64,000 bases of DNA from Archaeoglobaceae archaeon. Lineage in GTDB: Archaea > Halobacteriota > Archaeoglobi > Archaeoglobales > Archaeoglobaceae. Position numbers and translations under genes: made by a program. This document shows positions 17,256 to 26,549 of this stretch, piece after piece (within the stretch, counting starts at the first letter, position 1; every line of letters starts with the position of its first letter). Below the pieces are notes generated by a model that worked only from the letters and a program-made list of their open reading frames with translations, made no database searches and was not told the DNA's origin. The stretch lies in the NCBI GenBank assembly GCA_027036775.1, contig JALWDS010000031.1:49897-113896 (forward strand), read 5' to 3'.

Positions 17256-18273
17256 ATTCAAATCCCGTGAAGTGACAGAACTCCCTCAAAGCTTCCACGT
17301 GATCGCCGTAGGTTAGAACCACGTGGTTCCCGTATCCAAGCGAGTATTTCATCTTCACCTCAATCTGAGTTCTGCAAAGAGTTTCGTCTCCCAAGTGACC
17401 CCTCAAAACCTTTCCCCTTGCTACGAAGGCCCTTTTACCTCTGAACCTTGAGACCGTCACGATCCCTTCCCTCATGTGGCATTCCACCCCGACACCCCTG
17501 TTGGACTCCATGTGAGTCGTGAATCTGACCTTCCTACACATGGATTTGGGTGCGGTGCAGTGAGACAGGACGAGGGTTTCACCTATACCGTTCACGTTTG
17601 CCATCCAGCATGGTTGGTTAGTCAGCAACCTTAAAACTATCATCGTGAAAACCGCCTCCAAGTCTCCTTCGCAACCGGCTGGCATTTCATCGTTCAGTCT
17701 ATGCAGTGCGTAACATGCGGTGGCATCTCTCTTCAAAAGTTCGAAGCACTTGATTGTCAGGGCGTTAAGGTCATACCTCTCTATCAACCTCAAGAGGGAG
17801 TTGTAAACGCTTTCCGCCCTCTCAAATCCAACCCCTTCAACTTCCACCTCGTCGAGGTCTATATCTACAACCTCAACGTAATCCCTAACCCATTCTCCGT
17901 CCGTAACTATCCACTCCGAAACTCCTCCGATGAGACCCAACCTTACCTTCTTCAAATCCCGAATGGCTTTGAAAACCCTATCGTAAAGGTCCAACCTCTT
18001 TAAAGCGTTCTCGTCAATGCCCGAGTAGAAGAATCTGAATTTCTTTACCGCGTAAGCCTCTAAAACCGATGGAAGGGAGTTGTAGTAGGGTAAGGCCCAA
18101 ACTACAACGGGCTCTTCAACCGCCTCAAGTATATCCCTCTCCGTCCCACCGCTCGCAACTACGACGCACGAGTAAGGTTCGACTTCATCTACGACATCCA
18201 ATCCGAGCGACTTCAACCTCTCTTCGATCTCAACTTTCCTCTGTATGTCCGAAGACAGCACACAGCACTTCAT
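17230..18273 (-). CDS. L-fucose/arabinose isomerase-like protein
   Basis: 347 residues from the ATG at 18273, which overlaps the stop of the signal peptidase. Features of the FucI/AraA-like fold: a Rossmann-like N terminus, LGLIGGVSEWIV in the middle, and the segment around NQPCWMANVNGIGETLVLSHC. An aldose-ketose isomerase activity is only an inference, since archaeal members of this group are uncharacterised. A longer frame (to 18360) would run through the signal peptidase gene. Confidence 0.6.
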   Translation of the reverse strand: MKCCVLSSDIQRKVEIEERLKSLGLDVVDEVEPYSCVVVASGGTERDILEAVEEPVVVWALPYYNSLPSVLEAYAVKKFRFFYSGIDENALKRLDLYDRVFKAIRDLKKVRLGLIGGVSEWIVTDGEWVRDYVEVVDIDLDEVEVEGVGFERAESVYNSLLRLIERYDLNALTIKCFELLKRDATACYALHRLNDEMPAGCEGDLEAVFTMIVLRLLTNQPCWMANVNGIGETLVLSHCTAPKSMCRKVRFTTHMESNRGVGVECHMREGIVTVSRFRGKRAFVARGKVLRGHLGDETLCRTQIEVKMKYSLGYGNHVVLTYGDHVEALREFCHFTGFEFNREDPSC

Positions 18274-18809
18274 ATTATCAGCCTCAACCAGCCCACGTAG
18301 GGTATTCTGAACTTCGCAACACCGACTATCCACTCCCTCTTGACGGGTTGAATGTTCCATTCTGGTGCGAGCTGATCTGGAATTGGGTTTGCGTCACCTT
18401 GGGTGATGTATCCGTTGCTCTTGGCAACGTATTTCGTGTAAACGAGGATTGTTTTCCCGTTTTCCCTTAAAAGCATCGGTATCCTATCCCCCTTGTGAAC
18501 GTAGGCAATCACCCTGTGAATTATGGGCGTTCTGCTGTTGTCTCCGTTCGGATGGTAAACTATGACGTCTCCGTAGTCCCCGAACATCTCGTAGTGAATC
18601 TTAACCCCCTCCCTCCAAGTGACTATCTTTGTTCTGCTCAAACCGAAGAGGATTATCACGTCTCCCTTGTGTATGTGTGGCTCCATACTTCCAGATTGAA
18701 CCGCGACCATGAACGGCCAAGTCCCAGTTATCGCAATTCCTATTCCGACTATCAGTCCGACTATTAAGAGGGTTGAGACTATCTCCTTCGCTATCCCTTT
18801 AAAGTCCAT
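18270..18809 (-). CDS. Signal peptidase I (archaeal S26B type)
   Basis: 179 residues. An N-terminal membrane helix is followed by the nucleophile box VQSGSMEPHIHKGD, the IIHRV box with the histidine that replaces the bacterial lysine, and GDAN near residue 135. A C-terminal hydrophobic end is present. It removes signal peptides outside the cell membrane. Divergent from iorA. Confidence 0.9.
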   Translation of the reverse strand: MDFKGIAKEIVSTLLIVGLIVGIGIAITGTWPFMVAVQSGSMEPHIHKGDVIILFGLSRTKIVTWREGVKIHYEMFGDYGDVIVYHPNGDNSRTPIIHRVIAYVHKGDRIPMLLRENGKTILVYTKYVAKSNGYITQGDANPIPDQLAPEWNIQPVKREWIVGVAKFRIPYVGWLRLII

Positions 18810-18877
18810 GACGCAACTAAGCGGATTGCAATTAAACGTATCGCAAAGTGTAAAAATTGCGGGCGAACTTTGGATTT

Positions 18878-20728
18878 ATGCACGTATTGGGTGAGAGCGG
18901 TGAGAGAGCCTTCCTCTTGGGAAACGAAGCCATTGCGAGGGGAGCTTTGGAAGGGGGAATAGACGTCTTTGCGTGTTATCCCGGAACACCGTCATCCGAA
19001 ATCGGAGACACGCTTTCAAGAGTTTCGAGGTATCTGAAGGACTTCATGCACGTCGAATACTCGACTAACGAGAAGGTCGCCTTCGAGGTTGCGATGGGTG
19101 CGTCCTTGGCGGGTAAGAGGGGAATGTGTGCTATGAAGCACGTCGGAGTTAACGTGGCAAGTGACGCTCTCTTCAGCTTTGCATACATAGGAGCGGTTGG
19201 AGGTTTCGTTCTCGTCAGTGCGGACGATCCATCCATGCACAGCAGTCAGAACGAGCAGGACAACAGGTGGTATGGACTGGCTTCTAAGGTTCCCGTTTTC
19301 GAAGCTCACAGCGTTCAAGAGCTTAAGGATTTGACGAAAGAGTGCTTCGAGATATCGGAACGTTTCGAATTGCCCGTTATACTTAGAACCTACACCCGTT
19401 TGAGCCACTCAAGGGGAATTGTAAAGCTTGGGGAGATACCCGAGAAGAAGCTTGAAAGGGTGGATTGGAAACCCGATCCAGAGAGGTTCGTAGTCCTGCC
19501 TTCGAATGCGAGAAGGCTGAAGTTGGAGCTTGAGAGGAAGCTCGAAAGGTTGGAAAGGTTTTTAGAGAGTTGGAGTTTCAACCGGATTGAAGATGCTAAA
19601 GATAAGAGGTTGGGAATAGTTGCGTGCGGACTGAGTTACTCATACGTAAAGGACGCCTTGAAGAGGTTGAATTTGAACTTGCCCATCTTAAAGCTATCCT
19701 CCATGCATCCCCTACCCTTAAGGCTTATAGAGGATTTCGTTACTCAGGTGGAAGAGGTTCTGGTCGTCGAGGAGGTCGATCCCATAATTGAAACCTTCGT
19801 AAGAACTATCTCAAAGGAAGTTCACGGTAAGATAGACGGATTGTTACCGATGAACTACGAATACAACGTTCCCATAGTTGAAAAGGCCATAGCGAAAGTT
19901 TTAGGAGTTCCAACGAGTTTGAACTACGATAAGATAATCGAGAGATCGAAGGTGATTTCGAAGGTTGCTCCTCCAAGACCTCCAGTCCTCTGTCCCGGTT
20001 GTCCGCACGCACCGGTCTTTTACGTTTTGAGGAAGATCGCAAAAGAGGAAAAGCTCTGTCTGCCGAGCGACATAGGTTGCTACACCTTGGGATACAATCT
20101 ACCCTACAGAGCGGTCGAGATATGCGTCTGCATGGGTGCGAGCGTTGGAGTTTCCAACGGCTTGAGTTGGGTTTTAAAGGATAAAATAGTTGCGACGATA
20201 GGTGACTCTACATTTTTGCATGCGGGAATACCGGGTTTGATAAACGCTGTTTACAACGGAGCGAATTTCGTTCTGATAGTCTTGGACAACCTTACCACCG
20301 GTATGACCGGTCATCAACCCCACCCCGGTGTGGGTTTGAGGGCGAACGGGAGCGAGGGTAAGAGGGTAAAGATAGAGGAGATAGCAAAGGCGTGCGGAGT
20401 AGATTTCGTTGAGGTCGTGAATCCATACGACGTCAGAAGGCTTGAAAAAAAGATAAGGGAAGCTCTAAACAGAGATTTGGCTGTCGTAATCGCAAGGCAA
20501 CTCTGTGCGATCGTCAGAATGAGGGAGATGAGGAGGAGAGGTGCGAAACTTTTACCGTTCGAGATAACGGACAGATGTAACAACTGCGGTGAGTGTTACA
20601 GGGTTTTCTCTTGCCCGGCTATATACTTGGAGAACGGGAAACCTCAGATAAACCCAGCTCTGTGCACTTCATGCGGTGTGTGTGCCAAGATTTGTCCCGA
20701 GAGGGCTGTAAGGGTCAAAAGGACTTGA
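18878..20728 (+). CDS. iorA: Indolepyruvate:ferredoxin oxidoreductase, alpha subunit
   Basis: About 616 residues from ATG 18878. Decarboxylates aromatic 2-oxo acids to acyl-CoA with thiamine diphosphate. N-terminal pyrimidine-binding domain (CYPGTPSSEI, EVAMGASLAG), C-terminal TPP domain with CPGCPHAP, GDSTFLHAGIPGL and DNLTTGMTGHQPHPG, and two 4Fe-4S motifs at the end (CNNCGEC...C, CTSCGVCAKIC). The beta subunit is not next to it. With the ADP-forming acyl-CoA synthetase nearby, it suggests amino acid fermentation capacity. Confidence 0.93.
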   Translation: MHVLGESGERAFLLGNEAIARGALEGGIDVFACYPGTPSSEIGDTLSRVSRYLKDFMHVEYSTNEKVAFEVAMGASLAGKRGMCAMKHVGVNVASDALFSFAYIGAVGGFVLVSADDPSMHSSQNEQDNRWYGLASKVPVFEAHSVQELKDLTKECFEISERFELPVILRTYTRLSHSRGIVKLGEIPEKKLERVDWKPDPERFVVLPSNARRLKLELERKLERLERFLESWSFNRIEDAKDKRLGIVACGLSYSYVKDALKRLNLNLPILKLSSMHPLPLRLIEDFVTQVEEVLVVEEVDPIIETFVRTISKEVHGKIDGLLPMNYEYNVPIVEKAIAKVLGVPTSLNYDKIIERSKVISKVAPPRPPVLCPGCPHAPVFYVLRKIAKEEKLCLPSDIGCYTLGYNLPYRAVEICVCMGASVGVSNGLSWVLKDKIVATIGDSTFLHAGIPGLINAVYNGANFVLIVLDNLTTGMTGHQPHPGVGLRANGSEGKRVKIEEIAKACGVDFVEVVNPYDVRRLEKKIREALNRDLAVVIARQLCAIVRMREMRRRGAKLLPFEITDRCNNCGECYRVFSCPAIYLENGKPQINPALCTSCGVCAKICPERAVRVKRT

Positions 20729-21476
20729 CCTTCTTTAAACAGCCCCTCACCAAATCCTCGTTCTCGTCCCTGTAGATATCCTTCGCTCTGCCTTCACCCC
20801 TCAAGTTCAAACCCCTGAAGACGACAACGGGAATGCCCCAGTCTCCCTCTCCCATTATGAGGTTGGCGAATCCTGCAATTTCATCAGCCACGCATTCGAC
20901 CGTCTTAGATAGGGGTCTTCCGTAGATGTCTTTCTCACCTATCCAGCTTCTGAAAACATCGATTCCCGAAACTCCTATTGCGAATCCGACGACGCCCCTT
21001 CTGAAACACCTTCCGTTCGTGTCCGTTACGATAACCCCAACGTCTTTTCCCGTAAGTTCCCTAATTCTCCTTCTAATCCTCTCCGCACTCTCATCTGGGT
21101 CTTTCGGCGGTAGCAAAATGCCGTTCTCAACGTTGCTTCTATCTATTCCGGCATTCACGCAGACGTTACCGAACTTGGCTTTGACGAGGAGGAAGGGGTG
21201 GTCTATCAGGATCTCCTCGCTCTCCTCCAAAACCGCCTGAACGAACCTCGGGTCCTCACCCAACCTCTTCGCAATTCTAATCGCCTCGTCGCTCGGCTTG
21301 TAGTCTTCAAGCTTTGCAATCCTACCTTCGGCCTTCGACACCACCGTTGAGCACACCGCTATCACGTCTCCGTCTCTAACTTCGTATCTTTCGACTATCA
21401 TCTCCGCCAAGTCGTCTCCCTCTTTTATCACGGGGAGCTTCAAACCGAAGACCGAAATCAATCTCATCACGTGCAT
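20715..21476 (-). CDS. cofE: F420-0:gamma-glutamyl ligase
   Basis: Adds glutamates to coenzyme F420-0 using GTP. Family motifs: GLKLPVIKEGDDL at the N terminus, CSTVVSKAEGR, DPRFVQAVLEES, CVNAGIDRSN, VIVTDTNGRCFRRG and IYGRPL. About 250 residues. ATG at 21476 or 21467; the second gives the more usual N terminus. The 3' end overlaps that of iorA by 14 bp. F420 is the hydride carrier of Archaeoglobus and methanogens. Confidence 0.93.
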   Translation of the reverse strand: MHVMRLISVFGLKLPVIKEGDDLAEMIVERYEVRDGDVIAVCSTVVSKAEGRIAKLEDYKPSDEAIRIAKRLGEDPRFVQAVLEESEEILIDHPFLLVKAKFGNVCVNAGIDRSNVENGILLPPKDPDESAERIRRRIRELTGKDVGVIVTDTNGRCFRRGVVGFAIGVSGIDVFRSWIGEKDIYGRPLSKTVECVADEIAGFANLIMGEGDWGIPVVVFRGLNLRGEGRAKDIYRDENEDLVRGCLKKVKSF

Positions 21477-21504
21477 GTTTCTTTTGAGTTATAAAACGTT
21501 GCAA

Positions 21505-22260
21505 TCACGAACGCGTTAGATCGAACGTGTATTTTTTGGAGTATTTGGGATCGAACAACTTCGAAGGGGAGCCAAGCTTCAAGCTGAGGAGAACACCATC
21601 TACATCAACAAACTTGACGGAAGCCACGTGAGTTAGGTAGCCTTTAAAGAAATCTGGCAAGGCTTGAGCGGTTGCACCAATCAAAACCTTCAACTTGGCC
21701 TTTTTTGAACGTTCCAAGACGAAATCCAACGTGTCGTTTATCAGAGAAGTTCCGCTTATCAAAACCGCATCCATCTTAGGTAGTAAGCGGTATTCGAAGG
21801 AGTCGCTCAGCGTTTCCCCATTTGCAAGATTTGGATTCCTCTCGAAAACGTAAACCTCGTAGCCCTTACTCTTTAAAACGTTGGCGATTGGAGTTATCCT
21901 TCCAACTATTGCAACCCTCCTAACGGACTCCCTGAAAACGACGTTGACGACATCCTCCAAGTTTGCAGTTCTGAGATCGAGGTTGTATTGGGAGAGGGCA
22001 TTTATCGTGGCGATTCCGAGAGTTCTTTCGACTATATTCAAGCTGTCCGCCTTTTCAATAAACCCCTCAACGCTAATTTCATCAAATTCGGAATCACATG
22101 CCCTTATCTCTTCTAAAAGGGTCATCGCAACTCCAAGCGATTTTCCCCTCTCACCCTCGATCAAAACGTAAGAATAGGGTAAAGCGAATGAGAAGTCACG
22201 AACTCTAAACTCCTCATCTATCATCTTCAAAGCCTTCTTCTTGATCTCATCCACGATCAT
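21505..22260 (-). CDS. DUF364-type Rossmann-like protein
   Basis: 251 residues. The C-terminal half resembles the DUF364 heavy-metal-chelation-associated fold: VAIVGRITPIANVLKSKGYE, VYVFERNP, MDAVLISGTSLINDTLDFVL and the VLIGATAQ turn. The N-terminal part is an enolase-like DUF4213-type domain. Exact role unknown. It overlaps the DRTGG gene by 14 bases, so they share a transcript. Confidence 0.6.
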   Translation of the reverse strand: MIVDEIKKKALKMIDEEFRVRDFSFALPYSYVLIEGERGKSLGVAMTLLEEIRACDSEFDEISVEGFIEKADSLNIVERTLGIATINALSQYNLDLRTANLEDVVNVVFRESVRRVAIVGRITPIANVLKSKGYEVYVFERNPNLANGETLSDSFEYRLLPKMDAVLISGTSLINDTLDFVLERSKKAKLKVLIGATAQALPDFFKGYLTHVASVKFVDVDGVLLSLKLGSPSKLFDPKYSKKYTFDLTRS

Positions 22261-23302
22261 GCTCTACTTCCATCAGTTTCTCAAAATCAACGTGAGATTC
22301 GAACAGCTCCAAGATCCTTTCAACCTTTTTTTTCCCTCCAACCCTTCCCCTCCCGAAAACGCGTTCGACGAGTTCGACAGTCGTTAGGGTGTCGTAGGGA
22401 ACCAAAACTATGGGAACACCCTTCTCCCTTGCCATGCCCGTTAAGATACTCGGCGGTTCTAAGTTACCCGTCAGTATGAGGCATTTGACGTTTGGAACTT
22501 CCAACGCGAGCGTAATCAGGTCCGACCTGTCCCCTCCCGTTATGACCGCACAGTTCTTCGCTCTCCTGAAGTATCCCAACGCGGACTGTGGGGACATAGC
22601 TCCTATGAGTAGCTGTTCTATTATGATGTCCTCCCTCGGCTCGACCAGGTATCTACCTTTTAAAACTTCGAACAACTCACTCAAGTAAGTTCCGGCTAAG
22701 AGGGAATCTTTTGGAATCATTCCGACGACTTCCAAACCCTTACTTCTGAGGACTCTCTCGGTTAAACTCTTGAGGTAGGACGTCTTGTATCCGTAAACCT
22801 GATTGAACAAAACGAACTTCAACCTCTCACCGAACCTCAGCTTGGCGGACAGGAGTCTGTCTATAACGTAATCGTCCACGTATTTAACGACCATGAGGAC
22901 GTTCTTTTCGAGCATCGAAGAGAGTTCCTCATCGCAAAGCCCGATGGTTTTGCCCATCTCGTAGTGCAGAGAGCCTTCTACTATGACCACATCCTTACCT
23001 TCCTTTACGCGATCGTAAGCTTCGATTACCCTCTCCCTAAGTTTGGATGGGTCCGAGCTCAAGACGAATTCCAAATACGGTTTGTCCAGCACGATGGGGC
23101 AAACGTCACTCGGATCGTCTTCAAGCTTTAAAGTCTGAGAAACCGTTATTACGTCATCCTCAACGAGTTCGTTACCGACGTATCTCCCAACGCCTACGGG
23201 TTTGAAGTATCCTACCCTGTATCCCTCCCTCTTGAGCAGAAGTCCCAAGGCTATCGATACCGCACTCTTACCCGAATACGCGTCGAGAGACGATACGAAC
23301 AT
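22247..23302 (-). CDS. DRTGG-domain protein with BioD/PTA-N-like P-loop domain
   Basis: 351 residues. N-terminal P-loop of the dethiobiotin-synthetase-like fold (SSLDAYSGKSAVSIALG, then YFKPVGVG) as found at the N terminus of long phosphotransacetylases. The DRTGG domain starts near residue 210 with the variant ITGGDRSDLI. A phosphotransacetylase catalytic domain is absent. One base separates it from the acetyl-CoA synthetase gene upstream, hinting at a regulatory role in acetyl-CoA metabolism (inference). Confidence 0.75.
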   Translation of the reverse strand: MFVSSLDAYSGKSAVSIALGLLLKREGYRVGYFKPVGVGRYVGNELVEDDVITVSQTLKLEDDPSDVCPIVLDKPYLEFVLSSDPSKLRERVIEAYDRVKEGKDVVIVEGSLHYEMGKTIGLCDEELSSMLEKNVLMVVKYVDDYVIDRLLSAKLRFGERLKFVLFNQVYGYKTSYLKSLTERVLRSKGLEVVGMIPKDSLLAGTYLSELFEVLKGRYLVEPREDIIIEQLLIGAMSPQSALGYFRRAKNCAVITGGDRSDLITLALEVPNVKCLILTGNLEPPSILTGMAREKGVPIVLVPYDTLTTVELVERVFGRGRVGGKKKVERILELFESHVDFEKLMEVEHDRG

Positions 23303-23303
23303 C

Positions 23304-25322
23304 TCACCTCACCACCATCTTTACATCAACAACGCAACATCCCTTCTCGTAAACGAATACGGGATTCAGATCCATTTCGAGTATCTCCTCGAAATCCATA
23401 CTCATCTTCGAAACTCTGACCAAAACGTCAACTACGGATTGCACATCGGAAGGTTTCTCACCTCTAACACCCTTAAGAAGTTTGTAAGCTTTGACCTCTT
23501 TAACCATTTCCAAGGCCATCGATCTCGAAATCGGGGCAATTCTAAACGACACGTCTTTAAACACTTCGACGTAGATTCCTCCAAGTCCGAACATCAAAAG
23601 GGGTCCGAAGTTGGGATCCCTCTTCATACCGATTATGACCTCCTTTCCCATGGGCATCATCTTCTGCACCATAACTCCGTCTACCTCAACATTTAAGAAG
23701 TCTTCAGCCCTCTTTACGAGCTCGTAGAACGTTGGAATCACTTCATCTCTACCAACGTTCAGCTTAACGCAACCCACATCGGTCTTGTGTATGACCTCGG
23801 GAGAAACGATCTTCATGGCAACGGGGTAACCGATCTTGTCGGCGATTTCAAGTGCCTCTTCTGCTGTGCGTGCGATTCCGTAGGGTGGGACGGGAATTCC
23901 GTATGCTTTGAGCACCTCAAACCAGGCCCTCTCCTTTATAAGCGATCTGACGAGTTCAGTATCCACATCCATCTCCTCATGCATTTCCTCCTCTTTGGAC
24001 CTCATCAGGCCGTATTTGTAGGCAAAACTCAAGGCTTTGACTGCCCTTACGGGATCTGTAAAGTTTACGATCCCCCTTTTCTTTAAGAGTTCGACCGCAC
24101 CTTTAACGCTTTCACCACCCATGAAGCACGTAACGATCGGTTTTTTAATCGAAGACACGTATTCCGCTGACTTGATAAAATCTATTTGAGCTGTTGGAGT
24201 GAGAATTGCAACTATGGCACCAACGTTCTCGTCTTCCGCAACGACCTTCAAAGCCTCGCCGAACCTCTCCGCATCCGCATCGCCCAAGACGTCAACGGGG
24301 TTGTATAAGTTTGCGATTGGTGGTAAAATGCTTTTCAACCCTTCTATCGTTCTACTTTCGAACTTGGCGAGTTTCAATCCAAAAAACTCCACCGCATCGG
24401 AAGCCATAACCCCCGGTCCTCCAGAATTCGTTACTATTGCGACTTCGCCGTTGAAATCCCCTACACTTAGAAGCACGAGGGAGCAGTCGAACAACTCTTC
24501 GATCGAATTCGCTTCAACGACACCGCTCTGCTTGAATGCGGTTTTGCAAGCCTCGTAACTTCCAGCCAGACTACCAGTGTGACTCGAAGCTGCCTTCGCA
24601 CCAGCATCCGTCTTACCGCTTTTGATAGCCACCACAGGTTTTACCTTCGAAAGCCTTCTGGCAACCTTCATGAATCTCCTTCCATCCTCTATCCCCTCCA
24701 AATACAGCATCACAACATCGGTATGTTCGTCCTCCAAGAAGAACTCCATGAAATCGTTCTCGTTTAAAACCGCCTTGTTGCCGAGAGACACCACCTTGCT
24801 GAACCCTATACCGTTGAGCCTCGCCCAGTCCATTAAAGCCAGTATCAAAGCTCCAGACTGGCTCACGAGAGCTATCCTCCCTTTCGGAGGAGAAACCCTG
24901 CTGAATGTGGCGTTCAGGTTGTTGTGCGTATTTATTATTCCCAAACAGTTTGGTCCTACGAGGTTTATCCCGTATCTCTTACATATCTTAACCAGCTCTT
25001 TTTCCAAATCGTAGTTTCCCACCTCTTTAAATCCGGCGGTGATGACTACGACGTTTTTGACGCCCTTCCTTCCACAGCTCTCAAGGACGTTTAGAACGGA
25101 TTTCAGGGGAACCGCTACGATGGCCAAATCCACACGTTCGGGAATAGACTCTACGGAGGGGTAGCATTTAAAACCCAAGACCTCCGAATACTTCGGGTTT
25201 ACCGCGTAAACCTTACCGTTGAAATCCTTCAGATTTCTTAGAATAGTGTTACCGACTTTACCCTCTTTGGGAGTCGCACCGATCACCGCAACGACCTCGG
25301 GTTCGAACAGACCCTTGAGCAT
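23304..25322 (-). CDS. Acetyl/acyl-CoA synthetase (ADP-forming), fused alpha-beta
   Basis: 672 residues from ATG 25322 (LFEPEVVAVIGATPKEGKVG follows, as in other family members); ATG 25349 is the alternative. Makes ATP from acyl-CoA, ADP and phosphate. Alpha part: CoA-binding Rossmann domain, then NLVGPNCLGIIN, SQSGALILALMDWA, SHTGSLAGS with the phosphohistidine. Beta part, from about residue 450: ATP-grasp with GYPVAMKIVSPEVIHKTDVG and GMKRDPNFGP. A longer upstream frame would run into the divergent MoxR promoter. Confidence 0.92.
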   Translation of the reverse strand: MLKGLFEPEVVAVIGATPKEGKVGNTILRNLKDFNGKVYAVNPKYSEVLGFKCYPSVESIPERVDLAIVAVPLKSVLNVLESCGRKGVKNVVVITAGFKEVGNYDLEKELVKICKRYGINLVGPNCLGIINTHNNLNATFSRVSPPKGRIALVSQSGALILALMDWARLNGIGFSKVVSLGNKAVLNENDFMEFFLEDEHTDVVMLYLEGIEDGRRFMKVARRLSKVKPVVAIKSGKTDAGAKAASSHTGSLAGSYEACKTAFKQSGVVEANSIEELFDCSLVLLSVGDFNGEVAIVTNSGGPGVMASDAVEFFGLKLAKFESRTIEGLKSILPPIANLYNPVDVLGDADAERFGEALKVVAEDENVGAIVAILTPTAQIDFIKSAEYVSSIKKPIVTCFMGGESVKGAVELLKKRGIVNFTDPVRAVKALSFAYKYGLMRSKEEEMHEEMDVDTELVRSLIKERAWFEVLKAYGIPVPPYGIARTAEEALEIADKIGYPVAMKIVSPEVIHKTDVGCVKLNVGRDEVIPTFYELVKRAEDFLNVEVDGVMVQKMMPMGKEVIIGMKRDPNFGPLLMFGLGGIYVEVFKDVSFRIAPISRSMALEMVKEVKAYKLLKGVRGEKPSDVQSVVDVLVRVSKMSMDFEEILEMDLNPVFVYEKGCCVVDVKMVVR

Positions 25323-25409
25323 CTGTGAACCTAAGCACGACGATTCCATATTAAGGTTTCCAAAATGGGTGGGAAAAAGGTTAATACACCTCCCTCCGAT
25401 CTTTGATAA

Positions 25410-26549
25410 ATGTTGAAGGAGAAACTTGCGGAGTTGAAATACAGGTTGGCGGAGAGGTTCGTTCAGAGGGAGGCGGAGATTACAGCGATACTTGCGGGTT
25501 TGCTCTCCGGAGAGCCTACCATACTCGTAGGTGAGGTGGGAACGGCAAAGACCGCTTTGATCGAGAGCTTGGCCGGAATGATAGACGCAAAATACTTCTA
25601 CTACCTTCTCACGAGGTTTACGGAACCAGATGAGATTCTGGGAGTTCTGGACATAAACGCTTTGAGGGAGGGAAGATACGTTAGAAGAACCGAAGGCAAG
25701 TTGCCCCAAGCTGAGATAGTTTTCCTCGACGAGATATTCAAAGCTTCTTCCGCCATAAGAAACATACTTCTCGACATAATTCTAAACAAGAGGATTTTCT
25801 GCGACGGAGTTTATGTAAAGTTGCCTATGCTTGCCCTATACACCGCAAGCAACGAGATAAGCGGTGACATAGAGGATCTACCTTTTTACGACAGGTTAAC
25901 GATTAGATGCTTCGTCAAGAGCGTTTCCGAGGATTCTTGGGTTGAACTCATAGAGAGGGGTATAGAGCTCGACCTCGGTCTGAAGAACGAGAAGGTAATG
26001 GACGTTAAGGACGTCAAAACGCTTCAAAACGAAGTTAACGAGAAGTTCAGAAGGATCAAAGAGAACGGAGATTTGATAAGGAGATACATCGAAGCCCTCG
26101 TCAGGTTGAAGCAGAGGGGTGTGAAGATTTCGGATAGAAGGAAGATTAAGGTTTTGAAAGTTGCTTCCGCAATATCCTTCGTTTACGGAGAAGATAACGT
26201 GAGTTTGGACTCTTTGGCCGAAGCTTTGAAGTTGACAGCGGTCCACGACGAGGACGACCTCAAGAAGGTCGAGCAGATAATCCTCGAGCTGGGGTTGAGC
26301 AGTTTCTATCAGCACGTTCAGAAGATTCAGGTGGTCACAGCGGAGTTGCAAAACGCCCTAAACGCAAGTCTGAACGGCGGAATGGAGGAGATAAAAATGC
26401 TTTCAACCATTTACAAGAAGGCTTCCGCAGTCATAAGCGAGATTCCGAAGAATCCGAGGTTGATACCATACATAAGGCAGTTCGAACAGGTTTACAACAG
26501 GGTTGGGGACGTTTTGGAGAGGAAGAAGGCGGAACTCTTCGGATTATGA
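25410..26549 (+). CDS. MoxR-family AAA+ ATPase (RavA-like)
   Basis: 379 residues. Walker A GEVGTAKT (41-48), Walker B IVFLDEIFKAS and sensor 1 YTASNE are present. The N-terminal ATPase is followed by a long helical region (from about 270). It overlaps the VWA gene by four bases, and the pair matches the MoxR/VWA arrangement in which the ATPase remodels a partner complex, often for metal insertion. Target unknown here. Confidence 0.87.
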   Translation: MLKEKLAELKYRLAERFVQREAEITAILAGLLSGEPTILVGEVGTAKTALIESLAGMIDAKYFYYLLTRFTEPDEILGVLDINALREGRYVRRTEGKLPQAEIVFLDEIFKASSAIRNILLDIILNKRIFCDGVYVKLPMLALYTASNEISGDIEDLPFYDRLTIRCFVKSVSEDSWVELIERGIELDLGLKNEKVMDVKDVKTLQNEVNEKFRRIKENGDLIRRYIEALVRLKQRGVKISDRRKIKVLKVASAISFVYGEDNVSLDSLAEALKLTAVHDEDDLKKVEQIILELGLSSFYQHVQKIQVVTAELQNALNASLNGGMEEIKMLSTIYKKASAVISEIPKNPRLIPYIRQFEQVYNRVGDVLERKKAELFGL